Shown one piece after another: positions 49,274 to 57,228 of a stretch of DNA of 64,000 nt (positions within the stretch are counted from its first letter, which is position 1; the number at the start of each line of letters is the position of its first letter). The notes beneath the pieces are model-generated. The model was not told where the DNA came from and did no database searches. It saw only the letters and a list, made by a program, of their open reading frames with translations. Source of the DNA: Niveibacterium terrae (GTDB lineage Bacteria; Pseudomonadota; Gammaproteobacteria; Burkholderiales; Rhodocyclaceae); the NCBI RefSeq assembly GCF_048213115.1, contig NZ_CP172404.1, positions 1,550,001 through 1,614,000 on the forward strand, given 5' to 3'. A program made the translations under genes and the position numbers.

Positions 49274-50179
49274 TCAGAGCGAATAGCCGAGCAGGCGGGC
49301 GATGCCCGAATCGTGGCTCGGCCGCGTGATCGCTTCGCGGGTCAGAGCCGACATCGGGATCTTGATCTTGTCGTTCTCAAACCAACGCTTGTAGATCGCG
49401 TTGATTTCACCGCTAGCAAACACCGAGGCCAGGGTCTTGTCGGTGAGCTCGCGCAGCGCCTTGTCGCCTTTGCGCATCATGATCGCATAGGGGCCGACCG
49501 ACAGGCCGTCACCGACGATCGCAAACTGTTTGCCGTCGGGCAGGGTAGAGAGTAAGCCGGCGATCAGCACATCATCTCCGGCGAAGGCCTGGGCCTTGCC
49601 TGCCTGCAGAGCCTTGACCGACTCCGTATTGGTCGGAAAGTACACCAAGTTGATGTTGCGGATCTCGCTGGCGCGCAGCTGGGTGAAGAGCTTCTCGGCG
49701 GTCGTGCCGCGGGTCAGCGCGATCGTCTTGCCCGCCAGGCTTGCGGGGGTGGTGATTCCCGACCCGACCCGTGCCGCCAGTTTGATCGAGGATACGAAGG
49801 TCGAGTAGCTGAAGTCGACCTTCTCCGTTCTCGCCTTGGTGTTGGTCGTCGATCCGCATTCGAGATCGATCGTGCCGTTTTGCAGCTTCGGAATTCTGTC
49901 CTCGGCGCTGACCGGAACATAGCTGACCTTGAGGTCGCCGAGTTTGAGTTCCTTGCGGATCTGGGTGAGCACTTTCTGGCACAGATCCACGGTGTAGCCG
50001 GCGGGCTGCTTCTGCTCGTCGAAGAAGGAGAAGGGACGGGCTCCGCTGCGGATGCCGACGTTGATCGTGTGAGTTTGGCGAATCTTCTCCAGCGTGTCGG
50101 GTTGGGCGCTGGCGACGGTCAGCGGAAGGGCTGCGAGCAGCGCAGCGCAGAGTGCGTGATGAAGAGTATTTAGGGTCAT
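49274..50179 (-). CDS. amino-acid-type solute-binding protein, GltI-like (paralogue 1 of 3)
   Basis: This 301-residue periplasmic binding protein has a signal peptide ending near SAQ. Its core matches the GltI/glutamate-aspartate type: TLEKIRQTHTINVGIRSGARPFSFF, LCQKVLTQIRKELKL, TIDLECGSTTNTKAR (the ligand-contact motif) and RWFENDKIKIPMSALTREAITRPSHDSGIARLLGYSL. Two paralogues follow upstream on the same strand. No permease or ATPase genes are in sight, so the three may share a transporter encoded elsewhere. The ribosome binding site is weak. Confidence 0.92.
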   Translation of the reverse strand: MTLNTLHHALCAALLAALPLTVASAQPDTLEKIRQTHTINVGIRSGARPFSFFDEQKQPAGYTVDLCQKVLTQIRKELKLGDLKVSYVPVSAEDRIPKLQNGTIDLECGSTTNTKARTEKVDFSYSTFVSSIKLAARVGSGITTPASLAGKTIALTRGTTAEKLFTQLRASEIRNINLVYFPTNTESVKALQAGKAQAFAGDDVLIAGLLSTLPDGKQFAIVGDGLSVGPYAIMMRKGDKALRELTDKTLASVFASGEINAIYKRWFENDKIKIPMSALTREAITRPSHDSGIARLLGYSL

Positions 50180-50367
50180 TTTCAGCCAATCGGGGACGAA
50201 TGCATGACGGATTATGCCACCGGAATCGTATGCGTTCGGGATGGGGGCAAGGGGCGAGGCAAGGGCGCTGTTCGGACGGAGCCGCGTCTGGATCAGGCTG
50301 CGATACCGGCGTTGGCCCTTGCACCCGCGGAAAGTGGGAGCGCGGTCGCGGCCACTTTCCGCAGCGA

Positions 50368-51273
50368 TCAGATCGAGTAGCCGATCAGGCGCGCGATTCC
50401 AGCGTCTTCGCTGGGACGGGTGATCGCGTCACGCGTCAGCGCGGACATCGGGACCCTGATCTGGGCCGTGTCGAACCAGCGCTTGTAGAGCGTGTTGATC
50501 TCGCCGCTCGCGTAGACCGAAGCCAGAGTCTTGTCGATGATGCCGAGCAGCTGCTTGTCGCCCTTGCGCGTCATGATCGCGAGCGGTTCGACCGACAGGC
50601 TGTCGCCGACGATTGCGAACTTCCCGCCGTCGGCGAGGGTCGATTGCAGGCCGGAGAGCAGCACGTCATCCTCGGCGAAGGCCTGGACTTTGCCTGCCTG
50701 CAGGGCCTTCATGGCTTCCGTGTTGGTCGGGAAGATCTGCAGCTTCATGCTGCTGACTTCAGCGTTATGAATCTGCGTGAAGATCTTCTCCGAGGTCGAG
50801 CCACGGGTCAGGGCAACGGTCTTTCCCGCCAGCGTCGCGGGCGAGGAGATCCCGGAGCCCACGCGGGTGGCCAGCTTGATCCCGGCCACGAAGATCGTGT
50901 AGCTGAAATCAACCTTCTCCTGCCTGGCCTTGGTGTTGGTCGTCGTGCCGCACTCCAGATCGATCGTGCCGTTCTGCAGCTTGGCGATCCGGTCGGTCGC
51001 GGAAACCGGCACATAGCTCACCTTGAGGTCGGCCAGTTTCAGCTCCTTGCGGACCTGGGCGACCACTTTCTGGCACAGATCCACGGTGTAGCCGGCGGGC
51101 TGGTTCTGCTCGTTCAGATAGGAGAAGGGTCGGGCTCCGGTGCGGTGACCGATCGTGATCGTGTGGGTCTGGCGGATCTTCTCCAGCGTGTTCGGAGCAG
51201 CGCAGAGAGCGGGAAGGGGGAGAGTGGCCACGGAGGCCGCCGCGCAGAGCGCGAGAATGTTCTTATTCGTCAT
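50368..51273 (-). CDS. amino-acid-type solute-binding protein, GltI-like (paralogue 2 of 3)
   Basis: This 301-residue protein has the same motif order as paralogue 1, including TIDLECGTTTNTKARQEKVDFSYT and a final GIARLIGYSI. The ATG at 51273 is preferred to a TTG two codons upstream. Upstream at 51282-51311 lies a small hairpin followed by seven T within the leader. A dyad (50327-50362) follows its stop but lacks a T-run. It differs from the others at several pocket positions (for example GHRTGARPFSYLN, MKALQAGKVQAFAEDDVLLSG). Confidence 0.92.
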   Translation of the reverse strand: MTNKNILALCAAASVATLPLPALCAAPNTLEKIRQTHTITIGHRTGARPFSYLNEQNQPAGYTVDLCQKVVAQVRKELKLADLKVSYVPVSATDRIAKLQNGTIDLECGTTTNTKARQEKVDFSYTIFVAGIKLATRVGSGISSPATLAGKTVALTRGSTSEKIFTQIHNAEVSSMKLQIFPTNTEAMKALQAGKVQAFAEDDVLLSGLQSTLADGGKFAIVGDSLSVEPLAIMTRKGDKQLLGIIDKTLASVYASGEINTLYKRWFDTAQIRVPMSALTRDAITRPSEDAGIARLIGYSI

Positions 51274-51281
51274 ATTCAAAC

Positions 51282-51311
51282 AAAAAAATGCCTCGACAGG
51301 GGGGAGGAGGC
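51282..51311 (-). promoter_or_regulatory. leader hairpin with T-tract before paralogue 2
   Basis: On the minus strand a short stem (gcctc / gaggc, 12-nt loop) is followed by A and seven T, ending 8 nt before the ATG. It looks like a weak rho-independent terminator inside the 5' leader. A -10-like CATAAT or TATCAT further upstream fits transcription starting before it. Confidence 0.35.
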
Positions 51312-51432
51312 GGGTTCAGGGGGAGCGGTATGATAGACGATTATGGTGGTAATTTCACTGGGCGAAACAAGGTTTCATGATCCGGCTTGACGTGGATCGA
51401 AGATGTGGGGCTGCGCCCAGCCCCACTCCTGC

Positions 51433-52341
51433 TCAGATCGAATAGCCGAGCAGTCGCGCGATTCCCGGGTCGCGGCTGGGACGCGTGACCGCATCGCGGA
51501 GCAGTGCGGACATCGGCAGTTTCACCTTGTCGGTGGCGAACCAGCGCTTGTAGATCGTGTTGATCTCGCCGCTCGAATACACCGCCGTCAGAGCCCGGTC
51601 GACAGCGCTGCGCAGGCGGGTGTCGCCCTTGCGCATCATGATCGCGTAGGGCTCGATCGACAGGTAGTCGCCGACGACCGCGAACTTCCCGCCACCGCCC
51701 TGGGTGCTCAGCAGGCCGGCGAGCAGAACGTCGTCCTGGGCAAAGGCCTGAACCTTGCCGGCGAGCAAGGCCTTCATCGCGTCGGTGTTGTTCGGGAAGA
51801 GTTGGAGCTTCATGCTGTGGATTTCCGAGTCACGCAGCTGGGTGAAGAGTTTTTCCGAGGTCGTCCCCCTGGACAGAGCGACGGTTTTTCCCGCCAGCGT
51901 CGCGGGTTGCGCGATGCCTGAATCCACCCGGGTCGCGATCTTCATGCCGGCGATGAAGATCGTGTAGCTGAAGTCGACCTTCTCCTGCCTCACCTTGGTG
52001 TTGGTTGTCGAGCCGCACTCGAGATCGATCGTGCCGTCGAGCAGTTTCGGGATCCGCTCGGCGCCCGAAACCGTCACGGTGTTCACCTTGAGGTCTGTGA
52101 TCTTCAGCTCCTTCGCGATCTGTTCGACCGCTTTGAGACACAGATCCACCGAGTAGCCGACCGGCTTTTTCTGCTCGTCGAGATACGAGAAAGGGCGCGC
52201 CGCATCGCGCGTCCCCAGCGTGATCTGATGAGTCTGGCGAATCTTCTCCAGCGTGTCCGGCGTCGCCGCCACTGCGCCGAGCGAAGGGAGGATGAGCGCG
52301 GCGGCAAGAGCGAACGCGCCTGGTTTGAAGGTCTTTTTCAT
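51433..52341 (-). CDS. amino-acid-type solute-binding protein, GltI-like (paralogue 3 of 3)
   Basis: This 302-residue protein has a signal peptide (MKKTFKPGAFALAAALILPSLGAVA). The core shows TLGTRDAARPFSYLDEQKKPVGYSVDL, TIDLECGSTTNTKVRQEKVDFSYT and the shared C-terminus SRDPGIARLLGYSI. The ATG at 52341 (GGGG 9 nt upstream) follows the pattern of its paralogues; a longer reading would bury the signal peptide. A strong terminator-like hairpin sits in its leader at 52355-52396, and a plain hairpin (51406-51425) follows the stop. Confidence 0.92.
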   Translation of the reverse strand: MKKTFKPGAFALAAALILPSLGAVAATPDTLEKIRQTHQITLGTRDAARPFSYLDEQKKPVGYSVDLCLKAVEQIAKELKITDLKVNTVTVSGAERIPKLLDGTIDLECGSTTNTKVRQEKVDFSYTIFIAGMKIATRVDSGIAQPATLAGKTVALSRGTTSEKLFTQLRDSEIHSMKLQLFPNNTDAMKALLAGKVQAFAQDDVLLAGLLSTQGGGGKFAVVGDYLSIEPYAIMMRKGDTRLRSAVDRALTAVYSSGEINTIYKRWFATDKVKLPMSALLRDAVTRPSRDPGIARLLGYSI

Positions 52342-52354
52342 GTTCAGCAGCCCC

Positions 52355-52396
52355 AAAAAAACAGATCCGCCCCAAGCCGGAACGGGAGGGGCGGAT
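52355..52396 (-). terminator. terminator between SemiSWEET and paralogue 3, or leader attenuator
   Basis: On the minus strand a 9-bp stem (atccgcccc / ggggcggat) with a 14-nt loop is followed by CTG and seven T. It ends the LysR-SemiSWEET operon, but it also lies only 14 nt before the ATG of the binding-protein gene, leaving no room for a promoter after it. Confidence 0.65.
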
Positions 52397-52437
52397 TTCG
52401 GAGCCAATATGATAACGGATTGTTGCCTCCTGCCTCG

Positions 52438-52698
52438 TCAGCCGAAGCGCAGCTTCATGACCAGGATGAACAGCGCCAGCGCGAGCGTGATCGCATTGGC
52501 GACGATGACCGGAGTCGAGGCGATCAGGATTCCGTAGCCGAGCCAGCCTGCCACGCCGGAGATGAAGATTGCGTACATGCCCAGCGAGACTCCGTGCGCC
52601 GAGCGCGTTTTCCAGGTCAGCCAGGCCTGGGGGACGAAGGAGATCGTGGTCAGCGTCGCGGCGCAGTAGCCCAGCAAGTCGATTTCGAAGGGTGTCAT
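52438..52698 (-). CDS. SemiSWEET-family sugar transporter
   Basis: This 86-residue protein has three membrane helices in the SemiSWEET/PQ-loop pattern: GYCAATLTTISFVPQAWLTWKTRSAHGVSLGMYAIFI with the FVPQ motif after helix 1, then a second helix with VAGWLGYGI and a third ending ALFILVMKLRFG. It forms a dimeric channel for sugars. It overlaps the LysR gene by 4 nt, an unusual partnership, so it may be controlled as part of the cell-death or overflow response of the cid region. Confidence 0.9.
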   Translation of the reverse strand: MTPFEIDLLGYCAATLTTISFVPQAWLTWKTRSAHGVSLGMYAIFISGVAGWLGYGILIASTPVIVANAITLALALFILVMKLRFG

Positions 52699-53603
52699 CG
52701 TGGAGATTTCCCGGTCGAGGAGGGGGGATAGTTCGTTTTGAGCATGTCCAGAAATGCGCGCGCGGCATGGGACAGATAACCGTCGCGCAGCCAGACGAAA
52801 GCGAGCCGCCAAGCGATTCGCGGTTCGCTCAGGGGGATCCAGCCGAAGCGCTCTCGGCTCAGTCGCTCGCACAGCGGGCGGGGCAGGAAAGCGAGGCCGA
52901 CACGCGCAGCGACCAGCTCGGCCATGAAATCCCATTGTCCGCTTCGGGCTGCAATCTTGGCTTCGAATCCCGCTTCGCGGCAGGCCGACAGGATCCGGTC
53001 GGCAAGCGCAAAGCCGCCCGTGTAGAGCACCAGCGGTTCGCCGTTGAGCTCGCCTATCCTGACATCGGGTTTGTCCAGCCAATGCGTTCCGGCGGGCGCG
53101 AGCAGGCACAGGTCGGCATTCGCGAATTCCTGCGCGGCCAGCTCGCTGTGCGAAGTCGGCAGCACGGTGACCGCGAGTTCGATCGCGCCGGACAGCACGC
53201 CGTCCTCCAAGCTCAGCGCGCCGTCCTCGCTGACCGCGAGCGAGATTCCCGGATAGCGGGCGCGGAATTCCTGAACCAGCGGGGCGAGAAAAGCGACGCC
53301 GACCATGGGCGGAAAACCCAGGCGCAGCTCCCCATGCTGCAGCGCGCCCAGCGCGTCGAGCTCGTCGTGCATCAGCCCGATTCCTGCGAGCAGGCGCTGG
53401 CCGTGCTCGAAGACGACCCGCCCTGCGTCGGTCAAGGCGATCGTCCTCCCCGAGCGGATCAGCAAGGGCTGGCCCAGTTCGGTTTCAAGGGCGCGGATCA
53501 TCTTGCTGATCGCCGGTTGCGTCACATGCATCGCTTCGGCGGCGCGGGTGAAACCGCGCTGGCGGACAACTTCGACGAAGTAACGAAGAGAGCGGATTTC
53601 CAT
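52695..53603 (-). CDS. LysR-family regulator, CidR-like
   Basis: This 302-residue LysR-type regulator has the DNA-binding N-terminus EIRSLRYFVEVVRQRGFTRAAEAMHVTQPAISKMIRALE and a C-terminal effector domain. It is divergent from cidA/cidB across 91 bp; LysR-type CidR controls cidABC in other bacteria, so this is the likely regulator. It also leads SemiSWEET by ATGA overlap. Confidence 0.9.
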   Translation of the reverse strand: MEIRSLRYFVEVVRQRGFTRAAEAMHVTQPAISKMIRALETELGQPLLIRSGRTIALTDAGRVVFEHGQRLLAGIGLMHDELDALGALQHGELRLGFPPMVGVAFLAPLVQEFRARYPGISLAVSEDGALSLEDGVLSGAIELAVTVLPTSHSELAAQEFANADLCLLAPAGTHWLDKPDVRIGELNGEPLVLYTGGFALADRILSACREAGFEAKIAARSGQWDFMAELVAARVGLAFLPRPLCERLSRERFGWIPLSEPRIAWRLAFVWLRDGYLSHAARAFLDMLKTNYPPSSTGKSPR

Positions 53604-53694
53604 GCCAGAATGGAATGGATCGTATGGAAAGAATTCATTTTACGCATCTTGAACAGTTCTCTACAGTCATCGCTTCACTGTCCGGGGTTCAAAC

Positions 53695-54099
53695 GTGGAG
53701 AAAAGATTGATCGATGGGCTGGCGGGCTTTGCCCGCACGGTCCTGCAGGTGCTGCTGCTGACAGCGCTGTGGTGGGGGGCGGACTGGGTCGCCCGGCGTT
53801 GGTTCCCTGAACTGCCGGGAAGCGTATTCGGCCTTTTCCTGGCCGTGATCCTGCTCGGCTGCGGCATCCTGCCGCGTTCCTGGGTCGAGCACGGCGCACG
53901 CTGGCTGCTCGCTGAAATGCTGCTGTTCTTCATTCCGTCGGTGGTCGCGATCATCAAATACCCGGCCCTGGTTCGCGATTACGGTCTGCAGGTCATGTTG
54001 ATCGTCGTGTTCGGGACTCTGCTGGTCATGGTCGTCACCGCGGTCGCGGTCGATCTGGCGATGCGCGTCGAAGCGCGTTTTCGCAAGGAGGAGCTATGA
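53695..54099 (+). CDS. cidA: CidA/LrgA-family holin-like protein
   Basis: This 134-residue membrane protein has about four hydrophobic helices and the family motif LPGSVFGLFLAVILLGCGILP near residues 40-60, with LFFIPSVVAIIKYP after it. CidA/LrgA form oligomeric membrane proteins affecting murein hydrolase activity, pyruvate or by-product export and cell death. Its stop overlaps cidB by 4 nt. Confidence 0.9.
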   Translation: MEKRLIDGLAGFARTVLQVLLLTALWWGADWVARRWFPELPGSVFGLFLAVILLGCGILPRSWVEHGARWLLAEMLLFFIPSVVAIIKYPALVRDYGLQVMLIVVFGTLLVMVVTAVAVDLAMRVEARFRKEEL

Positions 54100-54788
54100 A
54101 ATTTCTTCTCTCGGCGACGTTCTGGCTCGCCGCCACTGTTCTGCTCTATTTCCTTGTTCGCTGGCTGCATCGCCGTTGGCCGAGGATCTGGTTCTCGCCG
54201 CTGATCCTCGTGCCCGGCCTGCTGATCAGCGCCCTGCTGCTGATCCATGTGCCCTACACGACCTATGCGCTGCGCAGCCACTGGCTCAGCATGATGCTGG
54301 GTCCGGCGGTCGTCGCGTTTGCGCTGCCCATCCATGAGCACAGGCGGGTCATCGCTCGCCACTGGTTCGCGCTGACAGTCGGTGTCATCGTCGGCATGGC
54401 GACCGCTTTCGCGAGCGCTCTGGCGATGGCTCACGTTTTCAATCTGCCGGTGGCCTTGTCGAACGCGCTCGCGGTGCGCTCGATCAGCACGCCATTCGCG
54501 ATCGTCGCGGCGCCCGAGCTGGGTGGTACGGCCGATCTCGCAGCGGTCTTTGTCGTGCTGACTGGCGTCGTCGGGATGGTGATCGGGGATGTGTTGTTGC
54601 GCTGGCTTCCGGTGCGCAGTGTCGTCGCGCGTGGAGCGCTGTTCGGCGCTGCCGCGCACGCGGTCGGGACCGTGACCGCGCACCGGCGTGACGTTCAGGA
54701 AGGCGTCGTCGCGAGTCTGACGATGATCCTGTCCGGCATCGCGATGGTGCTGCTCTCGCCGGTGCTCGCGAGCTTCATCGCGCGCTGA
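54096..54788 (+). CDS. cidB: CidB/LrgB-family membrane protein
   Basis: This 230-residue LrgB-family protein has many helices and the conserved stretches LLLIHVPYTTYALRSHWLSMMLGPAVVAFALPIHEHR, SNALAVRSISTPFAI and FGAAAHAVGTVTAHRRDVQEG. It works together with the preceding CidA-type protein. AGGAGG lies in the end of cidA. No further cid gene follows; the next gene is convergent. Confidence 0.9.
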   Translation: MKFLLSATFWLAATVLLYFLVRWLHRRWPRIWFSPLILVPGLLISALLLIHVPYTTYALRSHWLSMMLGPAVVAFALPIHEHRRVIARHWFALTVGVIVGMATAFASALAMAHVFNLPVALSNALAVRSISTPFAIVAAPELGGTADLAAVFVVLTGVVGMVIGDVLLRWLPVRSVVARGALFGAAAHAVGTVTAHRRDVQEGVVASLTMILSGIAMVLLSPVLASFIAR

Positions 54789-54827
54789 GCGGGTGGGAGC
54801 GGATTCGCTCCCCCGCTTTTTTGAAAT

Positions 54828-55256
54828 TCAGAGGCCGGCGAGCTGACGGGCCCGGGCGAGGTAGATCGCACCGTCGGGGGCGCGGCGCTCGCGCTGCGCG
54901 GTCCAGACCGTCTCGGCCAGCGCTTCGAGCAGATCGTGCTGCGCCGCATGGCGTTCGCCATAGCGCACGCAGGCCGCATCGAACAGTGCGCGGATGCCGG
55001 GCGGCTGATCGATAGACAGCTGTTCCTCGATTGCGAGGTGCAGCGACAGGTGAAGGAAGGGGTTGATCTGTCCGTCTTCGGGCGGGAATTCCCGTTCGAC
55101 CGAATCCTTGGCTTCGAGCAGCGCGTGGTACTCGGGGTGATGCGCGATGATGTCGGCGGCCATCGCTTCGAGCGGCGTCAGCAGTTCGCGGCGCCCGAGT
55201 TTGCCCCAGGCGTCGATGAAGAAGAGTCTGGTCTGATCGCGCGTTGGATTGAACAT
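54828..55256 (-). CDS. DUF1841 family protein
   Basis: This 142-residue cytoplasmic protein matches DUF1841 (FNPTRDQTRLFFIDAWGK at the start; NPFLHLSLHLAIEEQLSIDQPPGIR in the middle). The function is unknown. It is the usual follower of nth in betaproteobacteria, 4 nt after the nth stop, and is the last gene of the rnf operon. The ATG at 55256 gives the normal family length. Confidence 0.88.
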   Translation of the reverse strand: MFNPTRDQTRLFFIDAWGKLGRRELLTPLEAMAADIIAHHPEYHALLEAKDSVEREFPPEDGQINPFLHLSLHLAIEEQLSIDQPPGIRALFDAACVRYGERHAAQHDLLEALAETVWTAQRERRAPDGAIYLARARQLAGL

Positions 55257-55260
55257 ATTT

Positions 55261-55893
55261 TCAGTCGGTCTTGTCGCGGAACGCGCACAGATCGCGCAGA
55301 CAGCACTCCCCGCAGCGAGGCTTGCGGGCCGTGCAGACGTAGCGGCCATGCAGGATCAGCCAGTGGTGGGCGTTGAGCAAATATTGACGCGGGACGCGCT
55401 TGTAGAGTGCGGCTTCGACTTCCTGGACGTCCTTGCCGGGGGCCAGCCCGGTCCGGTTCGCAAGCCGGAACACATGGGTGTCGACGGCGATCGTCGGTTC
55501 GCGGAAAAGCGTGTTCAGCACGACGTTTGCGGTCTTGCGTCCGACTCCGGGAAGCGCTTCGAGCGCAGCCCTGTCGCGCGGGACTTCACCGTCGTGGCGC
55601 TCGATCAGGATTCGCGCGAGCTGCGCGAGGTTGCGGGCCTTGTTCCGGTAGAGGCCGATCGTTTTGATCTCTTCGCTGATCCGCTCTTCGCCGAGCCGCA
55701 CCATCGCTTCGGCGTCGGGAGCGAGCGCGAAGAGGCGCCGGGTCGCGACGTTCACGCTCTTGTCGGTCGCCTGGGCCGAGAGCATCACCGCAGCCAGAAG
55801 CTGGAAGCCGCTGCCGTATTCAAGCTCGGTCTTCGGCTCCGGATTCGCTTCAGAGAGCCGCCGGAAGAACTCGCGGATCTCGGTGCTGTTCAT
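55261..55893 (-). CDS. nth: endonuclease III (DNA glycosylase/AP lyase)
   Basis: This 210-residue enzyme removes oxidised pyrimidines from DNA. The helix-hairpin-helix motif is LPGVGRKTANVVLN with catalytic Lys (residue about 120), catalytic Asp is in VDTHVFRLANR, and the [4Fe-4S] cluster is C-x6-C-x2-C-x5-C in CTARKPRCGECCLRDLC. It overlaps rnfE by 4 nt, an arrangement common in beta- and gammaproteobacteria. Confidence 0.96.
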   Translation of the reverse strand: MNSTEIREFFRRLSEANPEPKTELEYGSGFQLLAAVMLSAQATDKSVNVATRRLFALAPDAEAMVRLGEERISEEIKTIGLYRNKARNLAQLARILIERHDGEVPRDRAALEALPGVGRKTANVVLNTLFREPTIAVDTHVFRLANRTGLAPGKDVQEVEAALYKRVPRQYLLNAHHWLILHGRYVCTARKPRCGECCLRDLCAFRDKTD

Positions 55894-56564
55894 GCGCGGG
55901 CGGTCTGAGTCGGCAGCGCGGCCGCCTTGGCCTTGTTGTGCGCTTCAAGCCAGTTTCTCGCAGCGATCAGGCAACCCAGCGAGATGAAAGCGCCAGGAGG
56001 CAGGATTTCGATCAGGAAACCCGGATAGCTTGCCGGCAGCACATGCAAGGCATGGGCGGACGGGATCAGCATCTCGATGCCCGAGAACAGCGTGCCCTGG
56101 CCGATGATCTCGCGGAAGGAGCCGAGCACGCCCAGCACCAGCACGAGGCCCAGGCCCATCGCCGCGCCATCGAGCGTCGAGCCGATCACGCCGTTCTTGG
56201 CTGCGAAAGCTTCGACCCGGGCCAGCACGATGCAGTTCGTGACGATCAACGGGATGAAGATGCCCAGCACCAGGTAGAGCGAGTGCAGGTAGGCGTTGAA
56301 CGCCAGATCGATCACGGTCACCAGCGCCGCGATGATCAGGATGAAGACCGGAATGCGGATCTCGTAGGGCACCAGGTTGCGCAGCGACGAGGCGACGAGA
56401 TTCGAGAGGGCCATGACCAGCGCTGTCGCGAGCCCCAGGCTGACCGCATTGACGACCGATGTCGAAATCGCGAGGATCGGGCACATGCCCAGGATCTGCA
56501 CGAGGCCGGAGTTCTGTTTCCAGACCCCGTTGAAGAGGATTTTGCGCAGGTGTTGAGTGTCCAT
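55890..56564 (-). CDS. rnfE: Rnf electron transport complex subunit RnfE
   Basis: This 224-residue integral membrane subunit has six helices, the Cys pair motif ILGMCPILAISTSV and IPLIVTNCIVLARVEAFA, which mirrors RnfA. RnfA and RnfE together bind a [2Fe-2S] cluster inside the membrane. The ATG at 56564 lies 7 nt after the rnfG stop. An upstream in-frame ATG would add residues with no family match. Confidence 0.95.
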   Translation of the reverse strand: MDTQHLRKILFNGVWKQNSGLVQILGMCPILAISTSVVNAVSLGLATALVMALSNLVASSLRNLVPYEIRIPVFILIIAALVTVIDLAFNAYLHSLYLVLGIFIPLIVTNCIVLARVEAFAAKNGVIGSTLDGAAMGLGLVLVLGVLGSFREIIGQGTLFSGIEMLIPSAHALHVLPASYPGFLIEILPPGAFISLGCLIAARNWLEAHNKAKAAALPTQTARA

Positions 56565-56571
56565 GGCGGCC

Positions 56572-57228
56572 TCAGCGAGCGGGCGCGAAGAGTTCTTCGC
56601 GGTGGGTGGCAACATAGCGGGCGACCCGGCCGACGGCCCGGGTCACGGCACGGGCCGAGATCGTCGCGCCGGTGTGGTAGTCGATATCTCCACCGTCCTT
56701 GCGCACTTGCCAGCTCGATTCCGGAGCGTCTACCGAGCGGGTTTCAAATTGACGGATCCACGGGCGGCCCACCGACTTGTCCTTTTTGGGGTCGATGTAA
56801 TCGCCCAGACCAGGCGTCTCGTGGTGTTCGGTCGCCCGCACGCCGCGGATGCGGCCGTCGGCGCCGATCGCGACGATCAGTGCGATGGTGCCGCCGTAGC
56901 CGTCCGGGGCCGCCGCTTCGAGCACCAGCGCTTCGTTCTGTCCGCCGCGGCGGGCACGCCAGACCGTGCTGGCAGGTGTCACGCCCAGTCCGGCCGAAGC
57001 CGGCACCGTCAGCGTGTCGTGGAGCAGGTCGTTGTCGTAGAGGGAGCGCGGCAGGATCTGGTCGATCAGCAGCAGCTTTTCGGCTTCGGCGCTCTTCGCG
57101 ATCTTCTCGTGGGTCAAGAGATAGGTGCCCGCCATCAAGGCTGTGAAGACCAGCGTGAAGGCGAGCATCGCAACTGCCGAGCGGATAGTGAGTCCGCGTG
57201 CTGTCGGTTGGGACATCGGAGAATTCAT
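56572..57228 (-). CDS. rnfG: Rnf electron transport complex subunit RnfG
   Basis: This 218-residue periplasmic subunit is anchored by one N-terminal helix (residues 15-38) and carries a covalent FMN on Thr in the TGATISARAV motif near residue 190. ETPGLGDYIDPKKD is the usual FMN_bind pattern. The ATG overlaps the ribE stop by 4 nt, so RnfG is translated after riboflavin synthase. Confidence 0.94.
   Translation of the reverse strand: MNSPMSQPTARGLTIRSAVAMLAFTLVFTALMAGTYLLTHEKIAKSAEAEKLLLIDQILPRSLYDNDLLHDTLTVPASAGLGVTPASTVWRARRGGQNEALVLEAAAPDGYGGTIALIVAIGADGRIRGVRATEHHETPGLGDYIDPKKDKSVGRPWIRQFETRSVDAPESSWQVRKDGGDIDYHTGATISARAVTRAVGRVARYVATHREELFAPAR

Noticed and set aside
50327..50362. 11-bp stem dyad after binding-protein paralogue 2, considered a terminator
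   Set aside because: No T-run follows on the minus strand; it may only stabilise the 3' end.
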